15,920 bases of DNA, taken from an uncultured Succinivibrio sp. GTDB taxonomy: Bacteria > Pseudomonadota > Gammaproteobacteria > Enterobacterales > Succinivibrionaceae. Position 1 is the stretch's first letter. Every line of letters begins with the position of its first letter. The stretch is taken from NCBI GenBank assembly GCA_902772715.1, contig CACYBT010000192.1, forward strand, positions 1 to 15,920. The letters run 5' to 3'. Below, piece by piece: positions 14,882-15,920 of the stretch. A model generated the notes under the pieces. That model worked only from the letters and a program-made list of their open reading frames with translations, had not been told where the DNA came from and did not search any database. The position numbers were made by a program, and so were the translations under genes.

Positions 14882-14930
14882 GCGGCATATATTCCACAGG
14901 CTGACCTGTGGAATGAATGCCGCTTTTTTT
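14882..14930 (+). terminator. Strong intrinsic terminator of clpB
   Basis: GCGGCAT (14882-14888) and ATTCCACAGG (14891-14900) pair with CCTGTGGAAT (14905-14914) and ATGCCGC (14917-14923). This makes a 17-bp stem with one 2x2 internal mismatch and the loop CTGA. Seven T residues follow at 14924-14930. It lies 61 bases after the clpB stop. Confidence 0.92.
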
Positions 14931-15217
14931 GTTTGACATTGACAATGAGGTGTTGTTGGAATCAACATAACCTAATGAGTGGTTTTGTGGGAGATTGCCG
15001 GTTCGTCCCAGCAAGAAGGCGGACATTTACCGTAAATGCAGTCATGGGACTGCCTTGTATTGAAAGTCTTTATCAAACTGATTTACATGTGTAAATTAAA
15101 AACCTGAAAATGTGGTTCGATTAGAGGCTACACATGGCAATCAGGAAAATGTGGGGCTAAACTCACAAGGCTCTAGCAATGAATAAAATTCAGGTTGCGG
15201 ATTTCAAAAAGGAAAAC
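14931..15217. other. Noncoding stretch between clpB and the sugar-binding protein gene
   Basis: This region separates the convergent 3' ends of clpB and the minus-strand gene; I see no gene in it. It contains an imperfect hairpin at 14949-14972 (GGTGTTGTTG-GAAT-CAACATAACC) and two palindromes with the same half-site: CATTTAC-C-GTAAATG at 15024-15038 and ATTTACA-TG-TGTAAAT at 15081-15096. A direct repeat GAAAATGTGG lies at 15106-15115 and 15145-15154, each followed within about a dozen bases by GGCTA. No clear intrinsic terminator for the minus-strand gene is visible. Confidence 0.5.
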
Positions 15218-15920
15218 TCATTCTCTTTGGTATTCCCTAAAGGATGCAACCTTAAGGTAAGGAATGATGATTTCGCGATTGCTTTTGACTTTAAGACCAA
15301 TATTTTTCTCAGCATCCTCAACACTGATCTGCGGAGAGGTTGCTAAAATAAGAGCAGCTCTTGCAGCGCTGACTCTGTCGGTATATACGGTACCTGCAAG
15401 TTTTTTCTCCATTACCGCCTTAATGCCTGCGGCGATTCCATCGATACTGAAAACAGGGATATTATTGTCATTAGCGACGGTTGTTCCCAGGTTATAGCCG
15501 ATTTCATTTAATGCTTCTATTGCACCTAATGCCATTGAATCGTTGTTGGAAATTATAAGATCGATATCCTCTGGCTTATATTTTTTCAGAATATTCTGCA
15601 TATCCTTGTAGGCTTCTTCTTTTTTCCAATTGTCGTTATTGGCACTCAAAGGATTTAGAATAAAACCAGAACGAGTTACAAACTTCCAAAGGTATTCTGT
15701 TCTTATCATTGCTTCCTTGTTCTTTTCTTTACCACCGATTAGCATTACAAAATTTATATTGTCACGATGAGGCTTCTTCCTTGATTGCGAGGTTTTCATA
15801 AGATTAAGATAATCTATGATCATTTCAGCCTGATATTTAACAGATTCCTGAACATCATAACCAACAAACCACGAATCCTTATAAGCATCAAGGATATTAG
15901 CACCAGGATGACCCTTGTAA
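15218..15920 (-). CDS. MglB-like periplasmic sugar-binding protein (5' end outside the window)
   Basis: The minus-strand frame is open to the window edge and ends at TGA 15220-15218, giving 233 C-terminal residues. It belongs to the Peripla_BP_4 group and resembles the galactose/glucose-binding protein MglB. Shared elements include YKGHPGAN...VGYDVQESVKYQAEMI, SNNDSMALGAIEALNEIGYN, PVFSIDGIAAGIKAV and LAGTVYTDR. Such proteins deliver sugars to an ABC transporter and to chemoreceptors. Compared with E. coli MglB, the sugar-contacting Arg158, Trp183, Asn211 and Asp236 have counterparts. The H152/D154 segment (here GGKEKNKEAMIR) and N256 (here T in YTDR) appear changed, so the ligand may differ from galactose. 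No transporter gene follows on the minus strand within the window. Confidence 0.85.
   Translation of the reverse strand, partial: YKGHPGANILDAYKDSWFVGYDVQESVKYQAEMIIDYLNLMKTSQSRKKPHRDNINFVMLIGGKEKNKEAMIRTEYLWKFVTRSGFILNPLSANNDNWKKEEAYKDMQNILKKYKPEDIDLIISNNDSMALGAIEALNEIGYNLGTTVANDNNIPVFSIDGIAAGIKAVMEKKLAGTVYTDRVSAARAALILATSPQISVEDAEKNIGLKVKSNREIIIPYLKVASFREYQRE

Noticed and set aside
14879..15094. Plus-strand frame of 71 codons after clpB
   Set aside because: It begins inside the clpB terminator hairpin, has no ribosome-binding site and gives an unrecognisable Cys-rich product.
15106..15159. Direct repeat GAAAATGTGG as a mobile element or array
   Set aside because: Only two 10-base copies are present in AT-rich DNA, without further periodicity.
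1..15920. CRISPR array, prophage or insertion sequence
   Set aside because: No spaced direct-repeat array, phage structural gene, transposase or integrase was seen on either strand.

Overview
The window looks like chromosomal sequence from an AT-rich gammaproteobacterium, probably an anaerobic or gut-type member such as the Succinivibrionaceae (family placement is inference). The core blocks alaS-csrA-tRNA-Ser(GCU)-tRNA-Arg(ACG) and bamD / rluD-pgeF-clpB follow the gene order of Escherichia coli and relatives. The encoded AlaRS, RluA and ClpB keep key residues at or close to the E. coli residue numbers.

Layout. Positions 1-97 carry the tail of a probable RecX. Positions about 150-4575 are an accessory stretch: a LysR-type regulator; a compact set of three exported flavodoxin-like genes, the middle one being an unusual fusion of a formylglycine-generating-enzyme-like (SUMF/FGE) domain to a flavodoxin; and a small protein of unknown function. 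In E. coli recX lies directly before alaS, so this stretch looks like an accessory insertion into a conserved core locus. Positions 4885-7994 hold alaS with its promoter, csrA, and a tRNA-Ser/tRNA-Arg pair with its own strong promoter. On the minus strand, 8039-9567 hold rluA and bamD, separated by a bidirectional terminator. A divergent control region with nested inverted repeats leads to rluD and pgeF on the plus strand. A 640-base gap follows; it is rich in inverted repeats and ends in a heat-shock-type promoter in front of clpB. A strong terminator closes clpB. After a gap with two palindromes, the window ends inside a minus-strand gene for an MglB-like periplasmic sugar-binding protein.

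Functionally, most of the window is translation and RNA modification (AlaRS, two tRNAs, RluA, RluD), post-transcriptional control (CsrA), envelope assembly (BamD, PgeF) and protein disaggregation (ClpB). The part that is not routine is the exported flavodoxin cluster. Flavodoxins are normally cytoplasmic, yet all three genes begin with Sec-type signal peptides. The FGE-like domain fused to the second one lacks the catalytic cysteine pair of true FGE. I regard this cluster as the best candidate for an undescribed periplasmic flavin-linked redox system. The rest is largely ordinary core genome with some unexplained noncoding structure.
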